Shown: positions 1-8,387, numbered from the stretch's first letter. The stretch: DNA of 64,000 nucleotides from Lysinibacillus alkalisoli (GCF_014643595.1 NZ_BMJT01000003.1:62001-126000); one strand, 5' to 3'. Notes: generated by a model from the sequence alone, not told the origin. A program made the numbers and translations.

Positions 1-121
1 TGATTTTTTAAGTTTAGAAAAATTTATCAATGAGGAACTTTATGCGTTAGAAGGCATTAGTCGTGTTGAGAGTCATATTTTATTGCGTCGATTTAAAAGT
101 AGAAGAGGCCTTAAATTATAA
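1..121 (+). CDS. Lrp/AsnC-family transcriptional regulator, C-terminal end only
   Basis: The window opens inside a coding frame (codons from base 2) that gives 39 residues and a TAA stop at 119-121. The peptide fits the end of the Lrp/AsnC effector-binding (RAM) domain: a helix with 'LEKFINEEL', then 'LEGISRVESHILLRRFK', matching the family pattern of a short helix followed by a 'pGV.r.ethivL...K' strand. The DNA-binding half lies outside the window. In B. subtilis the Lrp-type gene ywrC lies beside ywrD (gamma-glutamyltransferase) and the chromate transporter genes ywrB/ywrA, and the same partners follow here, so a ywrC-like regulator of the downstream genes is a reasonable inference. Confidence 0.75.
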   Translation, partial: DFLSLEKFINEELYALEGISRVESHILLRRFKSRRGLKL

Positions 122-237
122 AATAAGAAGTAAAGACATCCATTTTATAGGTTGTCTTTTTTGTTAGTGACGATTTTTTCAAATGAATGTAAAAAACAAT
201 ATAGAATTTACAAAGGAATAAATTTTTTGAAAAAACA

Positions 238-266
238 TAGACTATTCAGAAATATTAATCTATAAT
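238..266 (+). promoter_or_regulatory. Sigma-A promoter with overlapping CodY-like box, upstream of the ABC transporter remnant
   Basis: A -35 element TAGACT (238-243) and a perfect -10 TATAAT (261-266) are 17 bp apart. The spacer contains ACTATTCAGAAATAT (241-255), which matches the CodY consensus AATTTTCWGAAAATT at 11 of 15 positions. CodY represses many peptide-uptake operons in Bacillales, so this would suit the former transporter operon. The promoter looks intact; the CodY assignment is tentative. Confidence 0.5.
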
Positions 267-331
267 GTGATTTATTGATTGAACATTTGTTAATAATAAT
301 CAATGAAATGATTAACAATTGAGATGATAAA

Positions 332-715
332 GTGCTGTTAAAAGTAATCATTAGTCGATTACTACAAGTAGTTATATTACTAATTGGTATTTCTTTTCTT
401 GTTTTTAGCTCTATGCATCTAGCGCCAGGAGACCCAGCAGAAATGGTTGCTGGTGTAACAGCGACAGCACAAGATATTCAACAAGTAAGAGATAATTTAG
501 GGTTAGATGCCTCGTTTATTGTGCAATATGGTTGTTATTTATCAAATGCTGCACAATGTGATTTACCCAATCCACCATTTGACTGTCCTTTTTATATAAG
601 ATGTCCTATTGCACAAAATATTTGTAGTGAGCAAAAGCCAAGGCGGGAAGCCTATCATGAAACACATTATGTAGCATGTCATTTTAAAGATGCAAGTAAA
701 TTGGAGGTTATATAA
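332..715 (+). pseudogene. In-frame fusion remnant of a deleted oligopeptide/dipeptide ABC transporter operon (permease N-terminus joined to ATPase C-terminus)
   Basis: The 127-residue frame (GTG start at 332, weak ribosome site) joins pieces of two unrelated proteins. Residues about 1-68 are the start of a DppB/OppB-type permease: one membrane helix (about 9-28) and the conserved 'HLAPGDPAEMVAG' and 'VRDNLGLD' motifs. Residues about 75-127 are the end of an OppF/DppF-type ATPase: the oligo_HPY-type tail with 'LPNPPFDCPFYIRCP', 'ICSEQKP' and 'HYVACHF', whose cysteines are typical of that tail. The normal order permease-permease-ATPase-ATPase (often with a binding protein) has been collapsed by one deletion near bases 530-560. 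No ATPase motif and no complete permease remain, so transport is not possible. The intact gamma-glutamyltransferase gene follows after 2 bases. Confidence 0.85.
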
Positions 716-717
716 GT

Positions 718-2319
718 ATGGATTATTTACATCATCCCTTCCCAAGTAAACGTACAACAACGATTGCAAAAAAGGGAATGGTTGCTACATCTCATCCATT
801 AGCTGCACAAGCAGGATTAGAGATTTTACAAAAAGGTGGAAACGCTATAGATGCAGCCATTGCAACGGCCGCGGCATTAACAGTAGTAGAGCCAACATCG
901 AATGGCATTGGTGGCGATGCATTTGCATTAGTGTGGATGAAAGATAAACTATATGGTTTAAATGGTTCAGGGCCATCGCCACAAAACATTTCTAAAGAAG
1001 CGCTTGTAGCAAAAGGGCTTGATAAAATTCCTATGTACGCCGTTGTACCTGTTACAGTTCCTGGTGTGCCAGCAAGTTGGGCAGCTTTGGCTAAACGCTT
1101 TGGTAAGTTAAGCTTACAAGAAACTTTAACCCCAGCAATCCGCTATGCAGAAGAGGGGCACCCTATTTCGGTCATTACAGGTCAGTTTTGGCAGATGGCG
1201 TATCAAAAATTTCAACAACAATGTACAAGTCTCGTCTTTCAACCTTGGTTTGATACATTTTCGATTGCGGGGCGTATGCCAGAAATTGGCGAGATTTGGC
1301 GATCACCAGGGCATGCAAGGACGTTGCGTTTAATTGCAGAAACAGATGCTAAAGCTTTTTATCAAGGAGAGTTAGCAGATGAAATTGACGCTTTCATGCG
1401 TGAACATGATGGTTATTTAACCAAACAAGACTTAGCTAACTATGAGCCGGAATGGGTAGACCCTATTTCAGTAAATTATAAAGGTTATGATGTATGGGAG
1501 ATTCCCCCAAATGGGCAAGGCATTGTCGCTCAAATGGCACTTAATATTTACCAACATAGTACACCTAAATGGCATGATGCAGAAACAGTACATCAACAAA
1601 TCGAAGCTATGAAACTCGCTTACACAGACGGCAAAGCATATGTGACAGCACCAGAAGATATGCCTATTACAACCGATGAATTATTATCTCAAGCTTATGG
1701 GGCTTCGCGCTTTGCAGAGATTACAGACAAGGCATTAACACCTAAGCCCTATCCTATTCCAAAGGGGGGTACAGTGTACTTAGCAACAGCAGATGATGAA
1801 GGGAATATGGTGTCGTTTATTCAAAGTAATTATATGGGATTTGGCTCAGGTGTTGTTGTGCCAAACACAGGTATTGCTTTACAAAATCGTGGTTATGATT
1901 TTTCGATGGACGAAACTCATCCTAACTTCTTAAAACCAAATAAAAAAGTGTATCATACCATTATTCCTGGGTTTTTAACAAAAGATAATCAAGCGGTGGG
2001 ACCATTTGGTGTTATGGGTGGTTATATGCAGCCTCAAGGTCATTTCCAAGTGGTGACAAATACTGTGGACTTTGCAATGAATCCACAAGCTGCTTTAGAC
2101 ATGCCAAGGTGGCAATGGATTGGCGAGAAAACAATTCATGTAGAGCCTCACTTCCCTAATGATTTAGCGCTTGCATTAAAGCGTAAAGGTCATGATATTG
2201 CAGTCATGATTGATGGTGGCACATTTGGTCGTGGTCAAATTATATGGCGTGATATTACTACAGGTGTTCTTTATGGTGGGACAGAATCACGTACGGACGG
2301 AGCAATTGCTGCTTGGTGA
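718..2319 (+). CDS. Gamma-glutamyltransferase family protein (YwrD-like)
   Basis: This 533-residue protein is a gamma-glutamyltranspeptidase-family N-terminal nucleophile hydrolase, expected to self-cleave and to hydrolyse or transfer gamma-glutamyl groups. Residues 21-60 carry the family start ('MVATSHPLAAQAG', 'GGNAIDAAIA'). The predicted cleavage and nucleophile threonine is T352 in 'KGGTVYL', followed by 'DDEGNMVSFIQSNYMGFGSG' (359-378). There is no signal peptide, so it is probably cytoplasmic like YwrD rather than a secreted Ggt. The start has a GGAGG site at 702-706. Next to a lost peptide importer it may once have processed imported gamma-glutamyl peptides; that role is inferred. Confidence 0.88.
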   Translation: MDYLHHPFPSKRTTTIAKKGMVATSHPLAAQAGLEILQKGGNAIDAAIATAAALTVVEPTSNGIGGDAFALVWMKDKLYGLNGSGPSPQNISKEALVAKGLDKIPMYAVVPVTVPGVPASWAALAKRFGKLSLQETLTPAIRYAEEGHPISVITGQFWQMAYQKFQQQCTSLVFQPWFDTFSIAGRMPEIGEIWRSPGHARTLRLIAETDAKAFYQGELADEIDAFMREHDGYLTKQDLANYEPEWVDPISVNYKGYDVWEIPPNGQGIVAQMALNIYQHSTPKWHDAETVHQQIEAMKLAYTDGKAYVTAPEDMPITTDELLSQAYGASRFAEITDKALTPKPYPIPKGGTVYLATADDEGNMVSFIQSNYMGFGSGVVVPNTGIALQNRGYDFSMDETHPNFLKPNKKVYHTIIPGFLTKDNQAVGPFGVMGGYMQPQGHFQVVTNTVDFAMNPQAALDMPRWQWIGEKTIHVEPHFPNDLALALKRKGHDIAVMIDGGTFGRGQIIWRDITTGVLYGGTESRTDGAIAAW

Positions 2320-2876
2320 ATGACACAACAAAAACGTATTGGCATCTTTTTTTAGCTTTTTTTAGAGTGGGAATTTTAGGTTTTGGTGGGGGCCCTACAG
2401 TAGTGCCGTTAATTCAACACGAGGTAGTTAAAAAAAATTGCTGGCTTAATGATGATGATTTTTCTCAAATACTAGCTATAGGTAATGCATTGCCAGGCCC
2501 TATCATTACAAAATTAGCAGGCTATATTGGTTACCGAGTTAAAGGTATAGTAGGATGTGTAATTGCCATTATAGCAAGTGTAGTGCCAACGGTTATACTA
2601 TTGATTGTTATTTTAGAAATACTTGTGAAATATCGTGATAATGTTTATATTGCGGGTATGATTGGTGCTATTTTCCCTGTAGTAGCAGTAATGATGGCTG
2701 TAATGGCGTATGAATTTTTACAAAAATCTTGGCAAGACTTAAAAACGTTGAAATTCATTATAATTCTTGCTATTGTTACGGTTGCTTTATGGTTGAAAGT
2801 TTCGCCACCAGTAATTATTATTGCAACAATTATTTTTATCTTCGTACCTTTAATATGGAGGCGGCCAAAATCATGA
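2316..2876 (+). CDS. Chromate transporter family protein, first half-size subunit (YwrB/YwrA-like)
   Basis: About 187 residues, a single-domain (short) CHR-family membrane protein. The N-terminal signature 'FRVGILGFGGGPTVVPLI' and the repeat motif 'GNALPGPIITKLAGYIGY' are characteristic of Chromate_transp domains; about five hydrophobic segments follow. Short CHR proteins act as pairs, and the next gene is the partner. The start is GTG at 2316 (TTG at 2313 also possible), overlapping the TGA of the gamma-glutamyltransferase gene, which indicates translational coupling. Family members export chromate or take up anions; the true substrate is unknown. Confidence 0.85.
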   Translation: MNDTTKTYWHLFLAFFRVGILGFGGGPTVVPLIQHEVVKKNCWLNDDDFSQILAIGNALPGPIITKLAGYIGYRVKGIVGCVIAIIASVVPTVILLIVILEILVKYRDNVYIAGMIGAIFPVVAVMMAVMAYEFLQKSWQDLKTLKFIIILAIVTVALWLKVSPPVIIIATIIFIFVPLIWRRPKS

Positions 2877-3409
2877 TTTATATACAAATATTTTGGGCAT
2901 TTTTTATTTCAGGTATTTTGTCTTATGGTGGAGGCCCTTCTGTTATCCCTTTAATTAAAGAGCAAGTTGTAGATCGCTATCATTGGATGAATAACCACGA
3001 TTTTTCAGAAATGATAGCGGCAGCGAATGCATTACCAGGCCCAATTGCAACAAAAATGGCGGGGTATATTGGCTATGATGTTGCTGGTTGGCAAGGCGCA
3101 ACAGTAGCGTTATTTGCAGCTATTGCACCGACATTACTAATGATGATTGCTCTATTGGGCATCTTAATGAAATATAAAAATAGTGTCTACGTTAAAAATT
3201 TAACAGCTTATATACGTCCCATTATTGGTGTATTATTCGTGCTTATTACTGTGGAGTTTGTGATGGATGCCATTAAAGCGAGTAATATCCTATTTACAGT
3301 CATGTTAATGGTAATTTCCTTTGTTTTATTACAAAAGATGAAATGGCATCCTGCTATTGTAATAGGTGTTGCTATGGGGCTTGGGGCATTGCGCATTTAT
3401 TTCATTTAA
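2873..3409 (+). CDS. Chromate transporter family protein, second half-size subunit
   Basis: 178 residues from the ATG at 2873, which overlaps the preceding stop codon (ATGA) and has the ribosome site GGAGGCGG at 2857-2864. A longer frame extends upstream but its extra residues are not family-like. It repeats the partner's motifs: 'FISGILSYGGGPSVIPLI' near the start and 'ANALPGPIATKMAGYIGYD' about residues 48-66, followed by hydrophobic helices. With the previous gene it should form a heteromeric CHR transporter in the membrane. A strong terminator follows. Confidence 0.85.
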   Translation: MIYIQIFWAFFISGILSYGGGPSVIPLIKEQVVDRYHWMNNHDFSEMIAAANALPGPIATKMAGYIGYDVAGWQGATVALFAAIAPTLLMMIALLGILMKYKNSVYVKNLTAYIRPIIGVLFVLITVEFVMDAIKASNILFTVMLMVISFVLLQKMKWHPAIVIGVAMGLGALRIYFI

Positions 3410-3458
3410 ATAAGTGTATAACAATGCTTGATGTTAGTGAGGCTGATTTAGTCATATG

Positions 3459-3489
3459 AAAAGGAAATTGCCTAGGCAATTTCCTTTTT
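3459..3489. terminator. Bidirectional rho-independent terminator
   Basis: A 14-bp perfect stem (AAAAGGAAATTGCC / GGCAATTTCCTTTT) with a 2-base loop and T/A runs on both sides lies between the convergent chromate transporter gene and the minus-strand chemoreceptor gene, and can serve both. Confidence 0.85.
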
Positions 3490-3560
3490 GAATGGCTGAT
3501 AAAGGATATTATCTGCTCATCTGCTATGCGTTTTTTTGTTTGAGGCATACAAATTTATGG

Positions 3561-5243
3561 TTAAAATTTAAACTGGTTGACTGCACTTTGTAAGGTAACA
3601 GAACGTTCTTTTAACTGGTTAGCCTCTTCTTGCAAATCTTGTAACGTTTGATGTTGCATATCCATGGTTTCTAATGTAGTGGAAGCACCCTCTGCAATTT
3701 GCCCAGCATTAGTAGCAATTTCGTTAACAGAAGCGGCAACTTCTTCCGCAGCAGCAGAGATTTGTTCTGTTACAGCAGAAATATCTTCTACTTGGTTTTG
3801 CATGTGATCGATGGCGTTTGTAATATGCTCAAATGATGTGCCAGCTTTTGCAATGACATTAACACCTTCTGTGACTGTAGTTAAATTTTCTTGTATCGCA
3901 GTCTCAACATTTTGTGTTTCTTGTTGAATAGTTGCTGTTAAATGGCTAATTTGAACGGCAGATGCATTAGATTCCTCCGCTAATTTCCGAACTTCATCTG
4001 CAACAACGGCAAAGCCTTTACCATGGTCACCCGCACGCGCGGCTTCAATGGCCGCATTTAAGGCAAGTAAGTTAGTTTGTTCTGTAATGGCAGTAATTAC
4101 AGCTGTCATTTTTTCAATTTCTTGTGATTGTTGAATTAAGTTTTCAATTAAGGTTGTTGTTAGCTTTGTTGATTGTTGGATATTATTCATTTGAACGGTA
4201 GCCGATTCAATTGCTATGCCACCTTCATGTGCTACTTGTGCTGTGTCAGTAGATGTATGGTGTAAAACTTGAGCAGACTCTGCGATTTTTTGTACAGCTT
4301 TTGCTGTCTCGTCCATAGCTACTGCACTATCTTGAGCAGACTGTGACGTGCCCACCATATTTTCTGTGACATTACGTGATGATAATGCCACTTCTTGCGC
4401 AGCCTTTGTCATATCGGTAGTTGTGATAGTAAAATGTTCAGCCGTTTGATTGAGATGGCGGGCATTTTCCTGTAAAGATTGCGTAAGTGTTTTTAGCATT
4501 TGTTTCATTTGATTAAAAGCGGTTGTTAATTGTCCTACTTCATCTTTAGAGACAACGGGTAGGTCGTCTGTACGTAAATCGCCGTCCGTCACTTTTTGAA
4601 CATCAGCTTGTAGTAAACGAATTGGTCGAACGACAATGCGTGTTAAAATCATCCCAATAACAATGCCTAAAATAACAGCCACCCCTCCAATAACAATAGC
4701 TACAATAGCAGCTTGATTGGCGGTGTTTTCGGCACCTGCTTTAGCTTTTGCAATAAAAGCATCAATACCCTTTGCTAATTCTTGATGGGCTTCTTCAATA
4801 ATGGCTTCGTGTTTAGCTGTTGTTTCGTTGTAAAATCGTAAAGCTTCATTATGTTTGCCGGCTGTGTATAGCGTGATTGCTGTTTCGGCATCTTTAGAAA
4901 AGGCACGATGTTGATCAGCAATGTTTTGCATAATTTTAGCGCTTTCTTCTTGGTTTGCTAACTCTGTTAAGTGAGCGATGGTTTGTGTCTTTTCTCCCTC
5001 TAATGTAGCGAAATTATTTGCTGCACCAGGTATATCAAGTAACGTATCTTGCACAGCGGTCATTTGAGCATTGTAGTCACTTTCTAATGTGCGCACATAT
5101 GATAGTAATGGGAGAGCTTCTGCCAATGTAGAATTATATTGATCTTCAACTTGCTTTAATTGAAAGAAGATCGTAGCACAAGCAATGACAGTTAAAGAAT
5201 TTAAAATTGTAAATACAGTAATAAACTTTTGACGGATAGTCAT
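3561..5243 (-). CDS. Methyl-accepting chemotaxis protein with four-helix-bundle sensor
   Basis: A 560-residue transmembrane chemoreceptor. Order: membrane helix about 8-28; extracellular helical sensor about 30-175 (four-helix-bundle MCP type, with the '[14 protein letters not shown]' helix); membrane helix about 177-201; HAMP linker about 202-255 ('[18 protein letters not shown]'); cytoplasmic signalling domain. The hairpin tip contains '[35 protein letters not shown]', quoted here only as the conserved family core in two parts ([20 protein letters not shown] and [11 protein letters not shown]). It should couple through CheW to CheA and be methylated by CheR. Ribosome site AGGAGG precedes the start. 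It stands alone on the minus strand; its ligand is unknown. Confidence 0.93.
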   Translation of the reverse strand: MTIRQKFITVFTILNSLTVIACATIFFQLKQVEDQYNSTLAEALPLLSYVRTLESDYNAQMTAVQDTLLDIPGAANNFATLEGEKTQTIAHLTELANQEESAKIMQNIADQHRAFSKDAETAITLYTAGKHNEALRFYNETTAKHEAIIEEAHQELAKGIDAFIAKAKAGAENTANQAAIVAIVIGGVAVILGIVIGMILTRIVVRPIRLLQADVQKVTDGDLRTDDLPVVSKDEVGQLTTAFNQMKQMLKTLTQSLQENARHLNQTAEHFTITTTDMTKAAQEVALSSRNVTENMVGTSQSAQDSAVAMDETAKAVQKIAESAQVLHHTSTDTAQVAHEGGIAIESATVQMNNIQQSTKLTTTLIENLIQQSQEIEKMTAVITAITEQTNLLALNAAIEAARAGDHGKGFAVVADEVRKLAEESNASAVQISHLTATIQQETQNVETAIQENLTTVTEGVNVIAKAGTSFEHITNAIDHMQNQVEDISAVTEQISAAAEEVAASVNEIATNAGQIAEGASTTLETMDMQHQTLQDLQEEANQLKERSVTLQSAVNQFKF

Positions 5244-5445
5244 GATGAAAAACCTCCTACATGATGTACTGATTATATCTAATATACTAATAAAAAGGGA
5301 TATAAAAGGTAAAAACTATGCAATGTGTGGCATATCACGGTGAAATATGTACTACTTTTAGGAAATGTATGAGAGATTAGGTGATATGAGTTATATCGTA
5401 TCCAAGAGGTTTTTATTTAATGACAATATGTTGAACGATTATAGA

Positions 5446-5475
5446 TTGACATTTGTTTAATAAACATGTTATTAT
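5446..5475 (+). promoter_or_regulatory. infC operon promoter
   Basis: A perfect -35 TTGACA (5446-5451), an 18-bp spacer and a TATTAT -10 (5470-5475) lie directly upstream of the structured infC leader. Transcription would start near 5482. Confidence 0.7.
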
Positions 5476-5479
5476 GTAT

Positions 5480-5645
5480 AAGGTTAATGAATACAGATTG
5501 TGGTTCAAGCAGAAGCTGCCCGCTTCTCACCTGATTTAGACGCACTTTGCTGTTTACAGGTTTGACTAGTTGAATTGTAATACGTTGGTAAACGTATGCA
5601 CATATAGCGGGCGGACATCTCTTATATGTCCGTCTTTTTTTTATG
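5480..5645 (+). promoter_or_regulatory. L20-type autoregulatory leader with internal terminator, upstream of infC-rpmI-rplT
   Basis: The untranslated leader carries the 'CAGAAGCTGCCCGCTTCTCACCTGA' region typical of the Firmicutes L20 leader (core GCCCGCTTCTCACC at 5517-5530). It ends in a terminator hairpin, GCGGACAT (5611-5618) with ATGTCCGT (5625-5632), followed by a T run. In B. subtilis ribosomal protein L20 binds this leader and promotes premature termination. Here the same feedback on infC-rpmI-rplT is inferred from sequence and position. Confidence 0.75.
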
Positions 5646-5731
5646 GGCATGAGGTAAGAGTATGTACCGTTCAATTAGGCATATAATAGCTTAATTCATG
5701 TATTCGCTATAACATTTGGAGGTGGATTACT

Positions 5732-6247
5732 ATTAGCAAAGACATGTATGTAAACGAAGGCATTCGCGCACGTGAAGTACGTTTAATCGATCATAATGGT
5801 GACCAATTAGGTGTGAAATCACGTAACGAGGCGTTAGACATTGCTGCTCGTGTAAACTTGGATCTTGTCCTTGTAGCCCCTCAGGCGAAGCCACCAGTCG
5901 CTCGTATCATGGACTATGGTAAATTTAAGTTTGAGCAACAAAAGAAAGATCGCGAAATTCGTAAAAATCAAAAGGTCATCGTAATGAAAGAGGTTCGTTT
6001 GAGCCCAACGATCGATGAGCATGATTTCCAAACGAAACTGCGCAATGCGATTAAGTTCTTAAGCAAAGGCGATAAAGTAAAAGCGTCAATCCGTTTCAAA
6101 GGGCGTGCTATTACGCACAAAGAAATTGGACAACGTGTACTAGACCGCTTTGCGGAAGAATGCGCTGAAGTCGGAACGGTTGAAACAAAACCGAAGATGG
6201 AAGGCAGAAGCATGTTCTTAGTATTACAACCTAAGAATGAAAAATAA
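5732..6247 (+). CDS. infC: Translation initiation factor IF-3, with AUU start codon
   Basis: IF-3 binds the 30S subunit, prevents premature 50S joining and checks the start codon and initiator tRNA. The full protein is 171 residues, beginning (M)[18 protein letters not shown], close to B. subtilis InfC. The start is the rare codon ATT at 5732-5734, placed 6 bases after GGAGGTGG (5718-5725). The first ATG, 5744, would remove four conserved residues and is too far from the ribosome site. Non-canonical starts are a known feature of infC and allow IF-3 to reduce its own synthesis. The N-domain covers about 1-75 with '[18 protein letters not shown]', the C-domain about 85-171 with '[14 protein letters not shown]'. 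Confidence 0.95.
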   Translation: MSKDMYVNEGIRAREVRLIDHNGDQLGVKSRNEALDIAARVNLDLVLVAPQAKPPVARIMDYGKFKFEQQKKDREIRKNQKVIVMKEVRLSPTIDEHDFQTKLRNAIKFLSKGDKVKASIRFKGRAITHKEIGQRVLDRFAEECAEVGTVETKPKMEGRSMFLVLQPKNEK

Positions 6248-6283
6248 TTTCATTTCATTGATTTAGTTTAGGAGGAAATTAAT

Positions 6284-6484
6284 ATGCCAAAAATGAAAAC
6301 TCACCGCGGCGCGGCGAAACGTTTCAAAAAGACAGGTACAGGTAAATTAAAGTTTGACCGTGCTTACGGTTCTCACTTATTCGCTAACAAATCTACTAAG
6401 CAAAAACGTCATTTACGTAAAGCTAAAGTAGTTTCTTCAGGCGATTTCAAACGTATCCGTACATTATTAACTTACATGAAATAA
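6284..6484 (+). CDS. rpmI: 50S ribosomal protein L35
   Basis: 66 residues, strongly basic, with the diagnostic L35 opening '[20 protein letters not shown]' and the closing '[10 protein letters not shown]'. Size equals the usual bacterial L35. AGGAGG at 6271-6276 precedes the ATG. It sits between infC and rplT, the standard three-gene operon, and shares the L20-controlled leader. Confidence 0.97.
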   Translation: MPKMKTHRGAAKRFKKTGTGKLKFDRAYGSHLFANKSTKQKRHLRKAKVVSSGDFKRIRTLLTYMK

Positions 6485-6529
6485 TTTAAAACAATTCGAT
6501 TCTAGAGAATCAAGCAGGAGGTAATGATT

Positions 6530-6889
6530 ATGCCACGCGTAAAAGGCGGTACAGTAACGCGCAAGCGTCGTAAAAAAGTTTTAAAATTAGCTAAAGGTCA
6601 CTTCGGATCTAAGCATACTCTATATAAAGTTGCGAACCAATCAGTAATGAAAGCAGGTATGTACGCATACCGTGACCGTCGCAACAAAAAACGTGACTTC
6701 CGTAAATTATGGATTACACGTATTAACGCAGCTGCACGCATGAATGGTCTTTCTTATAGCCGTTTAATGCACGGTTTAAAAGTAGCAGGTATTGAAGTGA
6801 ACCGTAAAATGCTTGCTGACTTAGCTGTAACAGATGCTCAAGCATTTGCACAATTAGCTGAAGAAGCTAAAAAAGCAGTAGCTAAATAA
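6530..6889 (+). CDS. rplT: 50S ribosomal protein L20
   Basis: 119 residues starting '[20 protein letters not shown]', the exact family start and length. The ATG at 6530 lies 7 bases after AGGAGGT (6516-6522); an in-frame ATG at 6524 is too close to it. L20 binds 23S rRNA early in 50S assembly, with an extended basic N-terminal arm (about 1-58) and a globular C-terminal part that in Bacillus also binds the operon leader for feedback control. A terminator follows directly. Confidence 0.97.
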   Translation: MPRVKGGTVTRKRRKKVLKLAKGHFGSKHTLYKVANQSVMKAGMYAYRDRRNKKRDFRKLWITRINAAARMNGLSYSRLMHGLKVAGIEVNRKMLADLAVTDAQAFAQLAEEAKKAVAK

Positions 6890-6901
6890 AAAACACACTT
6901 C

Positions 6902-6939
6902 AACTGGTAAGTTGCATTTCCGCAACCTACCAGTTTTTT
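6902..6939 (+). terminator. Terminator after rplT
   Basis: Stem AACTGGTAAGTTGC / GCAACCTACCAGTT (one mismatch, 6-base loop) followed by six T. It lies 12 bases after the rplT stop and ends the ribosomal protein operon, possibly with read-through into ysdA. Confidence 0.88.
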
Positions 6940-6953
6940 ATTAGGAGGATAAA

Positions 6954-7214
6954 ATGACAGCCGTTGTTATTGCTTACATTACCGTGATGAGTACATGCTT
7001 ATTTATTGCTATGGGATATGATAAAACGCAGGCTAAAAAAGGAAAGTGGCGTATGGAAGAGGCGACGCTTCATATTTTAGCGTTTTGTGGTGGTGCTATT
7101 GGTGGTGTATTGGCCATGTATTTGTTCAGACATAAGACGAGGAAGAATGCCTTTGCCTTTGGTTTTCCATTGTTGGCCGCTATTCAAACTTTCATTATTG
7201 TGACATTACTCTAA
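6954..7214 (+). CDS. ysdA: DUF1294 family small membrane protein (YsdA-like)
   Basis: 86 residues with three hydrophobic segments (about 3-20, 40-57, 66-85). The 'MGYDKTQAKKGKWRMEEATLH' region (20 quoted positions or fewer: MGYDKTQAKKGKWRMEEAT) between helices 1 and 2 and 'FRHKTRKNAFAFGFP' are the conserved DUF1294 signatures. B. subtilis ysdA lies at the same place, directly downstream of rplT. Function is unknown; a membrane location is clear. AGGAGG at 6943-6948 precedes the ATG. Confidence 0.85.
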   Translation: MTAVVIAYITVMSTCLFIAMGYDKTQAKKGKWRMEEATLHILAFCGGAIGGVLAMYLFRHKTRKNAFAFGFPLLAAIQTFIIVTLL

Positions 7215-7233
7215 TCCTAATATAAAAGATCTT

Positions 7234-7275
7234 ATCGTATGCAGTGGCAATGAGGCACTGTATGCGATTTTTTTA
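7234..7275 (+). terminator. Terminator after ysdA
   Basis: ATCGTATGCAGTG (7234-7246) pairs with CACTGTATGCGAT (7256-7268) over 13 positions including two G-U pairs, followed by a T7 run. Confidence 0.8.
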
Positions 7276-7350
7276 GTCTGAAAAATCAAATAACTAACGA
7301 TTTGTAATAAGATTACGGGTGATTTACCACCATTGTTTAACCAGTATTGC

Positions 7351-7370
7351 AGTACTAAATGATTAGTGCT
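7351..7370 (+). repeat. Inverted repeat, possible operator upstream of the BMP lipoprotein gene
   Basis: AGTACTAA (7351-7358), four bases, then TTAGTGCT (7363-7370): an 8-bp inverted repeat with one mismatch in the 156-bp gap before the lipoprotein gene. It has no T run and does not resemble a terminator. The binding protein, if any, is unknown. Confidence 0.35.
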
Positions 7371-7430
7371 AATGTATTGTAGTAGTTTATTAATGATAAG
7401 CATAAAGTTTTATATGAAGGGGATTAATAT

Positions 7431-8387
7431 ATGAAGAAAATAGGTGTTTTAACCCTGCTTATAACGTTGTTATTAACAGGCTGTACGTCCAAGGAAAGTA
7501 CAACAGCTAAAACAGTAGCAGAACGTTATCATGTAGGTCTTATGTTATCGGATATGGGATTAGGTGATTTGTCGATTAGTGACTTAGCTTTTGATGGTCT
7601 TGTGCGTGCAACAGAAGATTTTGATATTGTATTTCGTTATTTAGACCCACAAGAGGTTAAAGATTATGAGCAAGGTATTGAACAATTAGTAAAGCAAAAA
7701 AATGATGTTATTTTTGTGATTGGTTATATGCCACAAGAGGCTTTAGAAAAAGTAGCGAAAAAATATCCAAAACAACAATTTGTTATTGTAGATACTGTGT
7801 CAGACTCCCCTAATATTTCCTCTATTACGTTTGATGAAGAGCAGGGAAGTTATTTAGCAGGAGCGCTTGCTGCCACTATTACTCAATCGAATGTCATTGG
7901 TTTTATAGGTGGGGAAGATGTGGATGTGATTCATAATTTTGAACGAGGTTATATAGAAGGAGCTAAAAAAGTAAAGCCAACGATTGATGTACTTACACAG
8001 TACGCTAATACCTATACAGACGAAGCAAAAGGTACAGCAATCGCAAAAGAAATGATTACTAGTAAGGCAGATGTTCTCTTTGCGGCTGCTGGCATGACAG
8101 GAACAGGTGTATTAAGAGAGGCAGCAAGAGCTAAAGCTTATGCAATTGGTGTAGATTCTGACCAATACTTTTTAGCAGAGAAAGCTGTCGTAACATCTAT
8201 GATGAAAAACATTGACGTTGCTGTGTATGAATATATTCGTAAAGATATCGAAGCGCCACGTTCGCAAATGGGACAACATATTACAATGGGTATTCAAGAT
8301 AATGGGGTAGGTTTAGCGCCAATTCGGGTGATTGATCCTATTGCGCCAGTAGAACAAGCCATTGAAAAAATAAAGCGGGCGATGTAG
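7431..8387 (+). CDS. BMP (PnrA/Med-like) family substrate-binding lipoprotein
   Basis: 318 residues. A lipoprotein signal peptide (1-18) ends in the lipobox 'LLTGC' with C18 as the lipidated residue. The rest is a basic-membrane-protein/PnrA-type binding fold: 'YHVGLMLSDMGLGDLSISD' at the domain start, 'ITFDEEQGSYLAGALAA' and 'IGFIGGEDVDVIHNFERGY' in the middle, 'DVLFAAAGMTGTGVLREA' and 'YAIGVDSDQYF' late. Relatives bind purine nucleosides; Med of Bacillus competence control is in the same superfamily. No ABC permease or ATPase is nearby. Instead a chemoreceptor gene starts 9 bases downstream, suggesting that this protein delivers a ligand signal to it. Confidence 0.85.
   Translation: MKKIGVLTLLITLLLTGCTSKESTTAKTVAERYHVGLMLSDMGLGDLSISDLAFDGLVRATEDFDIVFRYLDPQEVKDYEQGIEQLVKQKNDVIFVIGYMPQEALEKVAKKYPKQQFVIVDTVSDSPNISSITFDEEQGSYLAGALAATITQSNVIGFIGGEDVDVIHNFERGYIEGAKKVKPTIDVLTQYANTYTDEAKGTAIAKEMITSKADVLFAAAGMTGTGVLREAARAKAYAIGVDSDQYFLAEKAVVTSMMKNIDVAVYEYIRKDIEAPRSQMGQHITMGIQDNGVGLAPIRVIDPIAPVEQAIEKIKRAM

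Noticed and set aside
5281-5375. Possible SigD (flagellar sigma) promoter for the minus-strand chemoreceptor
   Set aside because: A TAAA and a CCGTGATAT can be read on the minus strand, but the -10 is interrupted and the spacing is too long for the TAAA-N15-GCCGATAT consensus.
5417-5674. 85-codon minus-strand frame opposite the infC leader
   Set aside because: It lies fully over the L20-type leader and terminator, has no good ribosome site and resembles no protein.
7431-8387. Naming the BMP lipoprotein 'med' (competence regulator)
   Set aside because: It belongs to the same superfamily as Med, but comZ is not adjacent and the partner is a chemoreceptor, so the competence role is not supported.
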